A DNA stretch of 64,000 nucleotides from VRUE01 sp963817905 (GCA_963817905.1 CAWFPS010000001.1:245846-309845), one strand, 5' to 3'; numbered from the stretch's first letter, positions 1 to 7,417 are shown. A program made the numbers and translations. The notes: generated by a model from the letters alone, not told the origin.

Positions 1-332
1 GCCGCCACCGGGTCATCGGGGATGCCGAGCACCCGGGCGAGGTCGTTGCCGCGCCCGCCGGGAACGATCCCCAGCGGCGTCTCGGCTCCGGCCATGGCGC
101 CGCCGACCGCGCCGAGCAGCCCGTCGCCGCTGATCACCACCGGCACCTCGCCCGCGTCGACCGCCCGCAGGGCCCGCTCGACCCCGTCCTCGAGGCCTCG
201 CGTACGCTCGACCCGGAAGGGGATCCGGCGCTCGTCAAGCTCCTGCTCGACCGCGGGCAGCAGCTTCAGCGTCTTGCCGCCCGCGGAGGACGGATTGACC
301 AGCAGCACCAGCGGCATACCCTCGATCTCCAT
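1..332 (-). CDS. Diacylglycerol kinase-like lipid kinase, N-terminal fragment
   Basis: This is the N-terminal 110 residues of a diacylglycerol/sphingosine-kinase-type protein; the rest lies left of the window. The reading shows the opening strand LVLLVNPSSAGGKT, a GDG nucleotide-binding motif (VVISGDGLLGAVGG, where the family usually has GGDGT), and PGGRGNDLARVLGIP, which matches the PxGTGNDxAR signature with R for T. These enzymes phosphorylate lipid alcohols with ATP at the membrane surface. ATG at 332 is used; a second ATG at 317 begins right at the first strand and is equally plausible. Substrate cannot be told. Confidence 0.85.
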   Translation of the reverse strand, partial: MEIEGMPLVLLVNPSSAGGKTLKLLPAVEQELDERRIPFRVERTRGLEDGVERALRAVDAGEVPVVISGDGLLGAVGGAMAGAETPLGIVPGGRGNDLARVLGIPDDPVA

Positions 333-362
333 CGCTTTCCCAGCCTATTTGTCCGGTCCCGC

Positions 363-851
363 TCAGCGGCGCTTGTCGAGGCGAACGACGGTGAACTTGC
401 CGTCTCCTGCCCACGCGTCATGAACCAGGACGAATCCGTGGCGCTCCAGGCGCGCTCCGAGCAGCCTCCCTCGCGCCGCCGGAAAGAATCTCGGCGGGTC
501 CAGCGGCGCCAGGATGAGATGCCCACCGCTGCGCAGCACCCGGGCCGCCTCCCGCGGCGAGACCCGGCCGCCGAGGTGGGCGAGGAGGTCGAAGAAATCG
601 TCGGGATAGGGGAGGCCGCCGGGGCTTGCCTGCTTGAAGGCGATGCGGCCCTCGGGGTCCAGCCCAACCCTGGCCTGCGCCTGGCGAATCGTGGACTCGG
701 CAGGGTCCACCGCGCGCACCCGGGCCGCCGGGAACTCGCGGGCCAGGAACAGGGCCGGCTCGCCGTCGCCGCAGCCGACCACGAGAGCGCGCTCGGGAAC
801 CGGGACGCGCAGGACCGCGGCGGCAAGCGGCGTCAGCGGCGGGGCGTCCAC
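363..851 (-). CDS. Class I SAM-dependent methyltransferase
   Basis: A 162-residue small methyltransferase. Motif I reads ALVVGCGDGEPALFLA (about residues 22-37), followed by an acidic residue ending strand 2 (VRAVDPAES) and a late strand with RVLRSGGHLILAPLDP, the usual post-motif III of the UbiE/methyltransferase-11 group. It is short for the family (commonly 200-250 residues). It ends about 30 bases before the lipid kinase gene and is transcribed toward it, so the two may form one unit. It diverges from the cyclophilin gene at 907. Substrate unknown. Confidence 0.75.
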   Translation of the reverse strand: MDAPPLTPLAAAVLRVPVPERALVVGCGDGEPALFLAREFPAARVRAVDPAESTIRQAQARVGLDPEGRIAFKQASPGGLPYPDDFFDLLAHLGGRVSPREAARVLRSGGHLILAPLDPPRFFPAARGRLLGARLERHGFVLVHDAWAGDGKFTVVRLDKRR

Positions 852-906
852 GCGGCGATGATCGCAACTTCACGGCGGGGCGACGATCCTCTAGGCTTCC
901 CGGCCG

Positions 907-1575
907 ATGCAGGAGGGGAAAGACTGGCGCCCGATCATCCTTGCCGTCTTCGCGCTGGTCGCGGTCGGCGTGGTCGCGGCGATCCTGATTTCCCGCGGCG
1001 GCGGCTCCTCGGGCACGGCCAGCTCCGGCGGCTGCGAAGAAGTCGAAGCGCCGGCGCCGAAGGAAGTCAGCCTCAAAGCGCCGGCGCAGACGGTGAAGAA
1101 AGGCGAGAAGCTGACCGCCTCGGTCGAAACCAGCTGCGGCACCTTCGAGATCGCGCTCGACTCGACCCAGGCGCCGAAGACGGTCAACTCCTTCGTCTAC
1201 CTCAGCGAAGAAGGCTTCTACGACGACCTCACCTTCCACCGCATCGCGCCCGGCTTCGTAATCCAGGGCGGCGACCCACTCGGCACCGGGGTCGGCGGTC
1301 CCGGCTACAGCGTCACCGAGAAGCCGCCCGCCAACCTCTCCTACACCAAAGGCACGGTGGCGATGGCGAAGAGCTCTTCCGACCCGCCCGGGCGCTCCGG
1401 CAGCCAGTTCTACGTGGTCACCGGCGCCGACGCCGGCCTGCCGCCGGAATACGCGCTGGTCGGCAAGGTCGACCAGGGCTACGACGTCGTCGAACGCATC
1501 GACAAGCTCGGCACCCCGGAAGAAAAACCCAAACAGACGGTCCTGATCGACAAGATCACGATCGAAAAGGGCTAG
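907..1575 (+). CDS. Membrane-anchored cyclophilin-type peptidyl-prolyl isomerase
   Basis: A 222-residue protein with one N-terminal membrane segment (about residues 9-27), a Gly/Ser-rich linker, and a cyclophilin domain from about residue 70. Domain signatures visible are FEIALDSTQAPKTVNSFVYL, LTFHRIAPGFVIQGGDPLGTG, and GSQFYVVTG. Cyclophilins catalyse cis-trans isomerisation of Xaa-Pro bonds; the anchor and linker place this one outside the cytoplasmic membrane, where it would help fold secreted proteins. It starts a plus-strand run with peroxiredoxin and the VKOR/DsbA pair, all extracytoplasmic folding or redox functions. Confidence 0.92.
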   Translation: MQEGKDWRPIILAVFALVAVGVVAAILISRGGGSSGTASSGGCEEVEAPAPKEVSLKAPAQTVKKGEKLTASVETSCGTFEIALDSTQAPKTVNSFVYLSEEGFYDDLTFHRIAPGFVIQGGDPLGTGVGGPGYSVTEKPPANLSYTKGTVAMAKSSSDPPGRSGSQFYVVTGADAGLPPEYALVGKVDQGYDVVERIDKLGTPEEKPKQTVLIDKITIEKG

Positions 1576-1595
1576 CCGCACTAGGCTGGACGCCG

Positions 1596-2096
1596 ATGGC
1601 CAAGGTCGACGTAGGCGAGGCGGCGCCCGACTTCGAGTTGCCCGGCACGGGCGGGATCACCTACCGCCTCTCCGACCGGCGCGGCCACAATGTCGTGCTC
1701 GCCTTCTACCCCGGTGACGCGACCACCGTCTGCACCGCCCAGTTCTGCTCCTACCGCGACAAGGCCGACAAGCTGGCCGAGCTCGACGCCGAAGTGGTCG
1801 GGATCTCGCCGCAATCGGTCGACTCGCACGAGCGCTGGACCGAAGAACAGGAAATTAACCTGCCGCTGCTGGCCGACGAGGACCTGGCGGTTAGCAAGAG
1901 CTACGGGGTGACCGGGTGGCTGGGCCCGCTGGCCCGCTTCACCGAGCTCGACGACACGCCGGGAGGGCGGTACATCCAGCGGGCGATCTTCATCGTCGAC
2001 GGCGAGGGCATCGTCCGCTACCGCCATGTCTCGCGGACCGGTGCCCGCTTTCAGTCCGTCGAGGACATCGAGAGCGCCCTCGCTGCGATCGCTTGA
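1596..2096 (+). CDS. Peroxiredoxin, AhpC/TSA (Bcp/PrxQ) type
   Basis: A 166-residue thiol peroxidase. The thioredoxin-fold motif FYPGDATTVCTAQFCSYRD carries the peroxidatic Cys (C46) and a second Cys five residues later (C51), the CX4C arrangement of alpha-type atypical 2-Cys Bcp/PrxQ enzymes. It reduces hydroperoxides using thioredoxin-like donors. ATG at 1596 follows the cyclophilin stop by 20 bases, and the stop TGA overlaps the next gene's ATG, so translation with the downstream hydrolase is probably coupled. Confidence 0.92.
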   Translation: MAKVDVGEAAPDFELPGTGGITYRLSDRRGHNVVLAFYPGDATTVCTAQFCSYRDKADKLAELDAEVVGISPQSVDSHERWTEEQEINLPLLADEDLAVSKSYGVTGWLGPLARFTELDDTPGGRYIQRAIFIVDGEGIVRYRHVSRTGARFQSVEDIESALAAIA

Positions 2097-2977
2097 TGCC
2101 GGCCGAGCCAGCGCAGTTCACCGCGCTCGCGGGCGAGATGGGTCCGACCCTCCGGGGCGAGGTCGCGGGGGAGGGGTCCCCGGTGGTCCTCTGCCACGGG
2201 CTCACCGCGACCCGGCGCTCGGTCATCCATGGCTCGCGCGTGCTGGAGCGGGCCGGCCACACGACGATCGCCTACGACGCTCGCGGCCACGGCGAGTCCG
2301 ATCCCGCGCCCGCCGGGCAGAGTTATGGATACCCGGAGCTGGCGGCGGACCTGAGGGCAGTGATCGATGCCCGGGCCGGTGGAGAGCCCGTCCTGGTGGC
2401 CGGCCACTCGATGGGCGCCCATACCGCGGTCGCCTACGCCCTCAGGCATCCCACAGCCGTCCTCGGCCTGGTGCTGGTCGGCCCGGCGTACGTCGGTGTG
2501 CGAACTCCGCCAGGTGCGGATAGCGCCCCCGACGGAGTGCGGATGGCGACGGAGTCGTTGGGCTACTGGGATGGGCTCGCGGCGGCCCTGGAAGACGACG
2601 GGGTCGATGGGTTCGTCGCCTACATCGACCGCCACCAGGAGACCGGCGAGCGCTGGCGGGACTCGATCCTGCGCTTCACCCGCGAACGGATGGAACGCCA
2701 CCGCCACCTCGATGCGATCGTCGAGGCGCTGCGCCAGGTGCCGCGCTCAGAGCCCTTCGGCTCTCTCGAGGACCTGAGCCGCCTTGACGTCCCGGCGCTT
2801 GTGGTGGGCAGCGGCGACGAGGCCGACCCGGGGCATCCCTATGCGGCCGCCGCGGCCTACGCCGAGGCGCTGCCGCGGGCGCGGCTGCTTCGCGAGGCGG
2901 AGGGACAGTCGCCGCTCGCCTGGCAGGGCGGCCGCCTCTCGCGCGAGATTGAGACTTTCTATAGGGAGCTGCAATAG
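2096..2977 (+). CDS. Alpha/beta hydrolase
   Basis: A 293-residue alpha/beta hydrolase. It shows the oxyanion strand VVLCHGLTATRRS, DARGHGESDPAP after strand 4, the nucleophile elbow GHSMGAH (Ser near residue 105), and a C-terminal cap and core. The region where the catalytic His is expected reads REAEGQSPLAWQ and lacks an obvious GH motif, so activity is uncertain. ATG at 2096 overlaps the upstream stop by one base. Substrate unknown. Confidence 0.8.
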   Translation: MPAEPAQFTALAGEMGPTLRGEVAGEGSPVVLCHGLTATRRSVIHGSRVLERAGHTTIAYDARGHGESDPAPAGQSYGYPELAADLRAVIDARAGGEPVLVAGHSMGAHTAVAYALRHPTAVLGLVLVGPAYVGVRTPPGADSAPDGVRMATESLGYWDGLAAALEDDGVDGFVAYIDRHQETGERWRDSILRFTRERMERHRHLDAIVEALRQVPRSEPFGSLEDLSRLDVPALVVGSGDEADPGHPYAAAAAYAEALPRARLLREAEGQSPLAWQGGRLSREIETFYRELQ

Positions 2978-2978
2978 C

Positions 2979-3419
2979 GTGCCGGGCATGAGGGCACCGG
3001 CAGAGGGGACACTGCGCGGCATCGCGACCTTCCTCGCCAGCTTCGGCGTCGGCGTCGCCACCTACATCGCGATCGCCGACTCCGGCGGCGGCTCGCCCGT
3101 CTGCGTCGCCGGCGGGCACGGCTGCCAGACCGTCGCCGAAAGCTCCTACTCGCACCTGGCCGGAGTCAACATCGCCGTCTTCGGCATCGCCGGCTACGTG
3201 GTGCTGCTCGCCTGCGCGCTGCTGCGCGGCGACGCGCCGCGGATGGTGGGTTTCGCCGTCTCCCTGGTCGGCTTCGGCTACAGCCTCTACCTGACCTACC
3301 TGGAGCTGTTCACGATCGACGCGATCTGCCAGTGGTGCGTTACCAGTGCCGCCTTGATGACCCTGCTCTTCGCTGCCAACGCAACCCGTATGCTCAGCTA
3401 CGTGGGAAGAGAGCCATGA
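2979..3419 (+). CDS. Vitamin K epoxide reductase (VKOR) family protein
   Basis: A membrane protein of about 146 residues with four helices. VKOR homologues replace DsbB in actinobacteria: they take electrons from a DsbA-like thioredoxin and pass them to quinone. The quinone-side CXXC reads CQWC (residues 117-120), and the outer loop pair is in PVCVAGGHGCQTV. GTG at 2979 is chosen because AGGGAG lies 10 bases upstream; ATG at 2988 is the alternative. The stop overlaps the ATG of the DsbA-like gene (ATGA), which is the expected redox partner. Confidence 0.9.
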   Translation: MPGMRAPAEGTLRGIATFLASFGVGVATYIAIADSGGGSPVCVAGGHGCQTVAESSYSHLAGVNIAVFGIAGYVVLLACALLRGDAPRMVGFAVSLVGFGYSLYLTYLELFTIDAICQWCVTSAALMTLLFAANATRMLSYVGREP

Positions 3420-4183
3420 GCGGCCGCCGTGATCGTGAGGAACGCCGCGAAGAGCGGCTGCGCGAAGACGAGCAGGCCGGCGCGGCCGAGCGGCGCCAGC
3501 GGATGATCAAGCTCGCCAGTGCGGTCGCCTTCCTCGCGGTGGTGGTGGTTGCCGTCCTGATCGTGGTCAGCCAGGGCAGCGGCGGCGGTGGCGATTCGAG
3601 CAACGTCGAAGGAGCCGCTGAAATCGAATCCGAGCTGGCCGGCATCCCGCAGAAGGGGCTCGTGCTCGGCTCCGGCGGCGCCAAGGTAAAGCTGATCGAG
3701 TTCGGCGACCTGCAGTGCCCGGTCTGCAAGGGCTTTGCTGAAGAAATCCTGCCGCCCGTAGTCGAAGGGCAGGTCCGCAACGGCGAAGCGAGACTCGAGT
3801 TCCGCAGCTTCACGATCATCAGCGAACAATCCATCCCGGCCGGCGCGGCCGCGATCGCCGCCGGCGAACAGGCCCGGGGCTGGAACTTCGTCGAGCTCTT
3901 CTACCGAAACCAGGGCACCGAGGCCTCCGGCTACGTCACCGACGAATTCCTCACCGCCATCGCCAAGGCGGCCGGCGTCAACGACATCGCCCGCTGGAAC
4001 AAGGCCCGCAAGAGCAAGCAGGTGATCTCGCAGGTCGAAGCCTCGACGGCCGAAGCCGAACGCCTCGGCTTTAGCGGCACGCCGTCGTTCGCCGTCGAAG
4101 GCCCGGGAACGACCGGGCTGGAAACGCTCGGCACGCCTCAGTCCACCGAGGCGATCGAATCGGCCATCTCCGGCGCCAGCTAA
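3416..4183 (+). CDS. Membrane-anchored DsbA-like thiol oxidoreductase
   Basis: A 255-residue protein: charged cytoplasmic N-terminus rich in Arg/Glu, one membrane segment (about residues 33-54), Gly-rich linker, then a DsbA/thioredoxin domain with active site CPVC at residues 101-104 and the cis-Pro loop GFSGTPSFAVEG. It oxidises Cys pairs in exported proteins. The ATGA overlap with the VKOR gene gives a complete disulfide-forming pair. It is the last plus-strand gene before the dif-like site. Confidence 0.92.
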   Translation: MSGRRDREERREERLREDEQAGAAERRQRMIKLASAVAFLAVVVVAVLIVVSQGSGGGGDSSNVEGAAEIESELAGIPQKGLVLGSGGAKVKLIEFGDLQCPVCKGFAEEILPPVVEGQVRNGEARLEFRSFTIISEQSIPAGAAAIAAGEQARGWNFVELFYRNQGTEASGYVTDEFLTAIAKAAGVNDIARWNKARKSKQVISQVEASTAEAERLGFSGTPSFAVEGPGTTGLETLGTPQSTEAIESAISGAS

Positions 4184-4251
4184 GCCGAAAACAGGACGGC
4201 AGCGCTGAATGGGCCGCGAAATAGGCGCCTTTCGCGCCGCTCCCATCGGTG

Positions 4252-4279
4252 GGTTGACATAACCACCATTATCGTGCAT
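4252..4279 (-). other. dif-like Xer site, left prophage junction (attL)
   Basis: Read on minus, a 28-bp site of 11-6-11 layout: ATGCACGATAA, centre TGGTGG, then TTATGTCAACC. The second arm matches the conserved XerD half-site of bacterial dif (TTATGTnAA), and the first ends in ATAA as XerC half-sites do. The right junction repeats the first arm and centre but not the second arm. In Xer-using phages this pattern arises when a phage site with a poor XerD arm recombines with chromosomal dif, so the XerD arm here should be chromosomal. Confidence 0.8.
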
Positions 4280-4362
4280 TCAGGGAAGAAAACCCAGTCC
4301 TAGGTATGCCTCCCCTACCGAAAAATGCGCAGGCTACGCGAGAGGCATGAGAAGATACCAAC

Positions 4363-4414
4363 GGACCGGCGCCCCGGCCAAGGCGTAGAACACTTTACGT
4401 CGGGTCGCCGGTCC
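4363..4414. other. Hairpin after the last prophage gene; candidate replication origin or terminator
   Basis: Perfect 9-bp arms GGACCGGCG (4363-4371) and CGCCGGTCC (4406-4414) enclose a 34-nt loop. Inside, CGTA and TACG can form a small inner stem exposing GAACACTT. The hairpin begins where the last minus-strand gene stops, so it could end transcription, but there is no T-run. The loop holds one copy of a 14-nt repeat whose other copy is at the far end of the element, which favours a replication-origin role. Confidence 0.5.
4382..4395 (+). repeat. 14-nt direct repeat, left copy
   Basis: GGCGTAGAACACTT occurs here in a hairpin loop and again at 11113-11126, also between short complementary arms. 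In the excised circle both copies fall in the single intergenic region. That position suits an origin iteron or Rep nick site. Confidence 0.6.
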
Positions 4415-4632
4415 TACTCGCGCGCCGAAGTAACCGCCTGCAGAAACAGGGCCAGAAACGCCTCGGCCTCGGCCAGCGTGAAACGCAGCCGGTGATGGTG
4501 ATAGCCGCCGACCAGCTCAAGATCCGCGCCGACCGGCACGTCCACGATCACTTCCCGCCGGACCCGCGTGGCAGTGAACCGGAACCTCGCCTGGTCAGCC
4601 GAGCCCTCATTGACGATCCAGTCCTTACGCAT
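4414..4632 (-). CDS. Small prophage protein of unknown function (72 aa)
   Basis: A 72-residue soluble protein with no recognised domain. It is predicted as beta-rich (REVIVDVPVGADLELVGG), has a HHH patch, and ends in a helix (TLAEAEAFLALFLQAV). ATG at 4632 overlaps the end of the Rep gene by 8 bases, so translation is probably coupled to Rep. It is the last gene of the prophage unit. Small genes next to rep in inoviruses sometimes encode ssDNA-binding or regulatory proteins, but nothing in the sequence proves that here. Confidence 0.6.
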   Translation of the reverse strand: MRKDWIVNEGSADQARFRFTATRVRREVIVDVPVGADLELVGGYHHHRLRFTLAEAEAFLALFLQAVTSARE

Positions 4633-5587
4633 CAAGCGCTACATCGGCACGCGCCCGACGATCCTTGAACGGCTCAAGGGCCGCCTCGCGCATCTTTCGA
4701 TCGACATCCGCGGCCTGACCGCGGACCTGCTTCATCGACCAGGACCGCGACGCTTCCTCCAGGAGGCGCTCTTCGATGATCGCCTCCAGCTCGTCGCTGC
4801 CCATCACAACGTCCTCATCGAGCCACTTGCCCTCGGCAACGGCGTTGGCCCAGAAGACAGCCCGGCCAAGACGAAGCGACCGCTTGGCACGCTCGCGCGC
4901 GACCGGGGCGCCCTCGGGAAAGTAACCCCGCGAGGAAGTGAAGCGGTGCCCTTTCCAGCCCTTCGGGGGAGCCTGCGACTCCTTCTGAAAATGCAGCGCG
5001 AGGTAGCGCATGAGCCCGCCCACCTCGAAGACCGGCGCAACGTGCTGGCGCGAAGGTTCCGCGTCGACCTGGCCGCACCAGACCCGGGCAACGACCTCCG
5101 CTGCCTCGTCAACGTCGGCAACTGGCACGCCTTTGAGCAGAGCGTTCCAGTGAGGCCGCCTGCGGCCTTCAGAGCGCGGCCCATACCCGGTGGTGAACTC
5201 CACCAGCGTGGAGTCCTGGCAGTCCGGCCAGCGGCGCCTGAGGGCTTTACGGACCTTCTCCCGGGCTCGGTAGAAGCTCGCTGGCAAGGGATCGGCCGAA
5301 CGAGTGGTGAGGCAAGCCCAGACCTCCGGCGCCCCGTTCTCGACCGCATCGAGCGAGAGCATCTCCGCGTTCTCGACGGCCGCTAGCTTCGCGCAGTAGC
5401 TGCAGAGGTTGACCGCCCGACACCGACCCCTCCGCGAGACCCCGTCAGAGGAGACGAGCCGCATCGTTTCGGGCCAGCGATCACAGCCCCCTTCGCGTCC
5501 ATCGTCGGCTACCCAGTTTTGAGGACTTTCGGCGGTAGGGGTGGAAATTCCCTCATGTAGAACAAGGGCGGCCGCCGAATCGGGCAC
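4625..5587 (-). CDS. Rolling-circle replication initiator (Rep)
   Basis: A 320-residue protein with the three-motif order of rolling-circle Rep endonucleases. Motif 1 is near WACLTTR (about 90-96). Motif 2 reads PHWNALLKG, with His146 and Asn148 where many families have HUH. Motif 3 reads MRYLALHFQKE, with Tyr195 and Lys202 in the Y-x(6)-K spacing of the YxxKYxxK type. An upstream CSYC (62-65) plus nearby Cys residues may bind zinc. It would nick the origin and start copying of the phage strand. GTG at 5587 follows the Zot stop by three bases. Confidence 0.8.
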   Translation of the reverse strand: MPDSAAALVLHEGISTPTAESPQNWVADDGREGGCDRWPETMRLVSSDGVSRRGRCRAVNLCSYCAKLAAVENAEMLSLDAVENGAPEVWACLTTRSADPLPASFYRAREKVRKALRRRWPDCQDSTLVEFTTGYGPRSEGRRRPHWNALLKGVPVADVDEAAEVVARVWCGQVDAEPSRQHVAPVFEVGGLMRYLALHFQKESQAPPKGWKGHRFTSSRGYFPEGAPVARERAKRSLRLGRAVFWANAVAEGKWLDEDVVMGSDELEAIIEERLLEEASRSWSMKQVRGQAADVDRKMREAALEPFKDRRARADVALDA

Positions 5588-5590
5588 GAA

Positions 5591-6460
5591 TCAGCCGCCG
5601 AGAGACGGGTCCAAAACGGGGGGCGCGTGGCCCGGATCGGACTCTGGCGCCTCGCTGCCAGGCGCACCGATGGCGGGCGCGGCCACGCCTGCGGCTGGCG
5701 CCGCAGACGGCGTGTCCGTGCCCCGGTCATCCGAAGCCTCCGGCCTGCGAGGAAGCCAGAGTGCGTTGTCGGGCCCACGTTCTCCCTCGCTGAAGGAGAC
5801 CGTATCCATGGTGTCGTAGAGACGCTTCTCCCAGCCAAGCCGGTAGCGCTCGACCTTGACGACCTCACCCGGGTCGGCGTGATTGATCCAGTTCGCGACG
5901 AAGAAGTTGAAGGGGATCACGGGGATGCCCATCACCCGCGCGGAGCGCCTCAGGTTGACGAGCCGGATGTGGTCCTCGAAGAGTTCCCGGACCTGAACGT
6001 CGAGGTTCTCCGCTCGCTGGGCGATGAGGTAGATCTCCATGCCCTTCTTGCGGGCAAGGGCGAAGAACTCCAGCAGTTCTTCGCGGCCCTCGCGCGACCA
6101 GCTGCGCGCGTTCATCCAACGGTGCGCCTCATCGAGGAGCACCACCAGGACGCCCTCCTTGAGCGCCCACTTGCCCGGCGAGACCTCCCGCGCGAAGGGC
6201 TCTTCGGGGCGCACCTTCAGCTCGGTGAGCTCCTGCATGTTGCTGATTCGGATGTAGCGGCCCCGCATGCGCTCAGCCCGCTCGCGGATCCGCTTCGAGT
6301 CGGGGAAGAAGCGACCACGACGCGCCACACGCTCGGTCCAGTTATCGACCAGGTCGAAGTTGGTCGCCACGAGCTTGCCCGAGTGCAGAGCCTGCACCGC
6401 CTTGCGCACGCCGTAGTAGCTCTTGCCGGTGCCGAGAGGACCGCTGACCAGGCGGATCAC
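5591..6460 (-). CDS. zot: Zot/pI-family assembly ATPase
   Basis: A 289-residue P-loop ATPase of the Zot (zonular occludens toxin-like)/pI family, which drives extrusion and assembly of filamentous phage. Walker A is GPLGTGKS (7-14) starting right at the N-terminus, and Walker B is VVLLDEAHRWMNAR (DE at 110-111), followed by the family's LARKKGMEIYLIAQR stretch. The C-terminal 50 residues are Pro/Ala-rich and low-complexity. No clear membrane helix is seen, although pI proteins usually have one. GTG at 6460 overlaps the upstream stop and follows a GGGGGGG run; a start at 6529 would be antisense to these contacts and is less likely. Confidence 0.88.
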   Translation of the reverse strand: MIRLVSGPLGTGKSYYGVRKAVQALHSGKLVATNFDLVDNWTERVARRGRFFPDSKRIRERAERMRGRYIRISNMQELTELKVRPEEPFAREVSPGKWALKEGVLVVLLDEAHRWMNARSWSREGREELLEFFALARKKGMEIYLIAQRAENLDVQVRELFEDHIRLVNLRRSARVMGIPVIPFNFFVANWINHADPGEVVKVERYRLGWEKRLYDTMDTVSFSEGERGPDNALWLPRRPEASDDRGTDTPSAAPAAGVAAPAIGAPGSEAPESDPGHAPPVLDPSLGG

Positions 6461-6558
6461 GCAAAGCCCCCCCAGATACACATGGACAATCGACCGAGAA
6501 CGAACGCGATTGCCAAAGCCCAGAGCCACGGCTCGTTCTGGCGGACCAGGCGGATCAC
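6457..6558 (-). CDS. 33-aa prophage membrane peptide
   Basis: A 33-residue ORF beginning GTG at 6558 (overlapping the upstream stop as GTGA) and ending in a TGA that overlaps the Zot start (GTGA). It has a short polar start and one hydrophobic helix (WLWALAIAFVLGRL). Coupling on both sides supports it as real. Size and topology resemble the tiny virion end proteins (pVII/pIX) of filamentous phages, but this is only positional inference. Confidence 0.6.
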   Translation of the reverse strand: MIRLVRQNEPWLWALAIAFVLGRLSMCIWGGFA

Positions 6559-6680
6559 GCCGTCGCCACCAGGTGCCGGACGATGGCGCGAACGATGTAG
6601 GCGACCTCAGAGCCGAGACCGAGGCTGTACGCCAGGCTCCCGGCCGCGGCCGCTAGGACAATTGCAGCGATCCATCTCAT
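6555..6680 (-). CDS. 41-aa prophage membrane peptide
   Basis: A 41-residue ORF starting ATG at 6680, which overlaps the preceding stop (ATGA). It has an Ala/Val/Leu-rich helix (about residues 4-23) and a mildly basic tail with VRAIVRHL. CACGGGGGTA lies upstream of the start, a 10-mer also found before the first gene at 10982, and may serve as a ribosome-binding element. Unknown role; likely a minor virion or assembly membrane protein. Confidence 0.62.
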   Translation of the reverse strand: MRWIAAIVLAAAAGSLAYSLGLGSEVAYIVRAIVRHLVATA

Positions 6681-6901
6681 TTGAAGTACCCCCGTGTCTG
6701 ACGTGATCCCGATTTTTCGTGCCTAGGCGCAGCTGCGCGATCGCGCGATCGCGCCAGGTGGTCAGTAGGCGCGTGTATGAGCAGCCGCGCGGTGATGCCC
6801 ATCAACAGGAAGACCGCCAGCACCACCCAGAGGCCGACGAGGCGCCTGGCCACCGCTCCAACCAACCACCGACGCGGGCCAACACCCCCCGCCCTAAGCA
6901 T
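6677..6901 (-). CDS. 74-aa prophage single-span membrane protein
   Basis: A 74-residue protein with basic N-terminus, one strong membrane helix (LWVVLAVFLLMGITARLLI, about 28-46), and a highly basic C-terminal tail (RSRDRAAAPRHEKSGSRQ). It overlaps genes on both sides by 4 to 8 bases. No family recognised. A basic tail facing the cytoplasm could contact phage DNA or the ATPase; this is inference. Confidence 0.65.
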   Translation of the reverse strand: MLRAGGVGPRRWLVGAVARRLVGLWVVLAVFLLMGITARLLIHAPTDHLARSRDRAAAPRHEKSGSRQTRGYFK

Positions 6902-7121
6902 CGGGACCTCCCGCGCCCTCAGGGAATGCACTGAGCACGTCGTCAATCCGAACCCACCCCTCGAATGCTCCCGCCTTCCGCGCGATGTCCTCGTCGCTGT
7001 AGACGCGCAAGGCCTCGATCTGACTACGGACTGAGGACAAAGTCGGCTCCCCACCGCGAGAGGGGATCCCGCCCACCCGCTCCCGATAGTCGCCGCCTCC
7101 GTGGAGCGCCGCGCCACCCAT
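6894..7121 (-). CDS. 75-aa prophage soluble protein, unknown
   Basis: A 75-residue soluble protein: Gly-rich start, then a helical part (SSVRSQIEALRVYSDEDIAR) and an acidic end. ATG at 7121 overlaps the stop of the pVI-like gene (ATGA). No motif recognised. It sits between a virion membrane gene and the small membrane genes leading to zot. Confidence 0.6.
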   Translation of the reverse strand: MGGAALHGGGDYRERVGGIPSRGGEPTLSSVRSQIEALRVYSDEDIARKAGAFEGWVRIDDVLSAFPEGAGGPDA

Positions 7122-7417
7122 CAGACGGCCTTGCCCCAGCGCAGAGCCACCGACACGCCCATCCAAAGCACCCACGCGGCGACGAACGTCGCAAAGACCG
7201 CGAGCATCGATTCGACCGGCAAGAACCAGGCGACCCCACCCAGCACTTCGCCGTCGAGGGTCGGCACTTCGGGAAAGCCCGGGAGGACCGACAGAGCCGC
7301 CGACACAAGCGAGGCGAGGATCAGAATCCAGCCGTTAAAAGCCTCGATGAAGAGGTTCGCCACCAGGTACGGAATGTCGAGAATCCCGTGCAGGATGTCC
7401 GACAGCACCGAGAGCAT
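7121..7417 (-). CDS. pVI-like minor coat protein
   Basis: A 98-residue highly hydrophobic protein with about three membrane segments (around residues 15-45, 58-75, 76-93) and a short basic C-terminus (ALRWGKAV). Its place directly after the large pIII-like gene and before zot is that of gene VI in filamentous phages, whose product caps the virion end together with pIII. ATG at 7417 overlaps the pIII stop (TGATG), so the two are translationally coupled. Family is inferred from position and topology, not from a motif. Confidence 0.7.
   Translation of the reverse strand: MLSVLSDILHGILDIPYLVANLFIEAFNGWILILASLVSAALSVLPGFPEVPTLDGEVLGGVAWFLPVESMLAVFATFVAAWVLWMGVSVALRWGKAV

Noticed and set aside
420..1595. 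Plus-strand open frame upstream of the peroxiredoxin in the same frame
   Set aside because: It runs antisense to the methyltransferase and across the cyclophilin gene in the wrong frame; the peroxiredoxin starts at 1596.
4224..4238. Small GGCGC/GCGCC hairpin after the DsbA-like gene as a terminator
   Set aside because: Only 5 bp of stem with no T-run; not enough to call.
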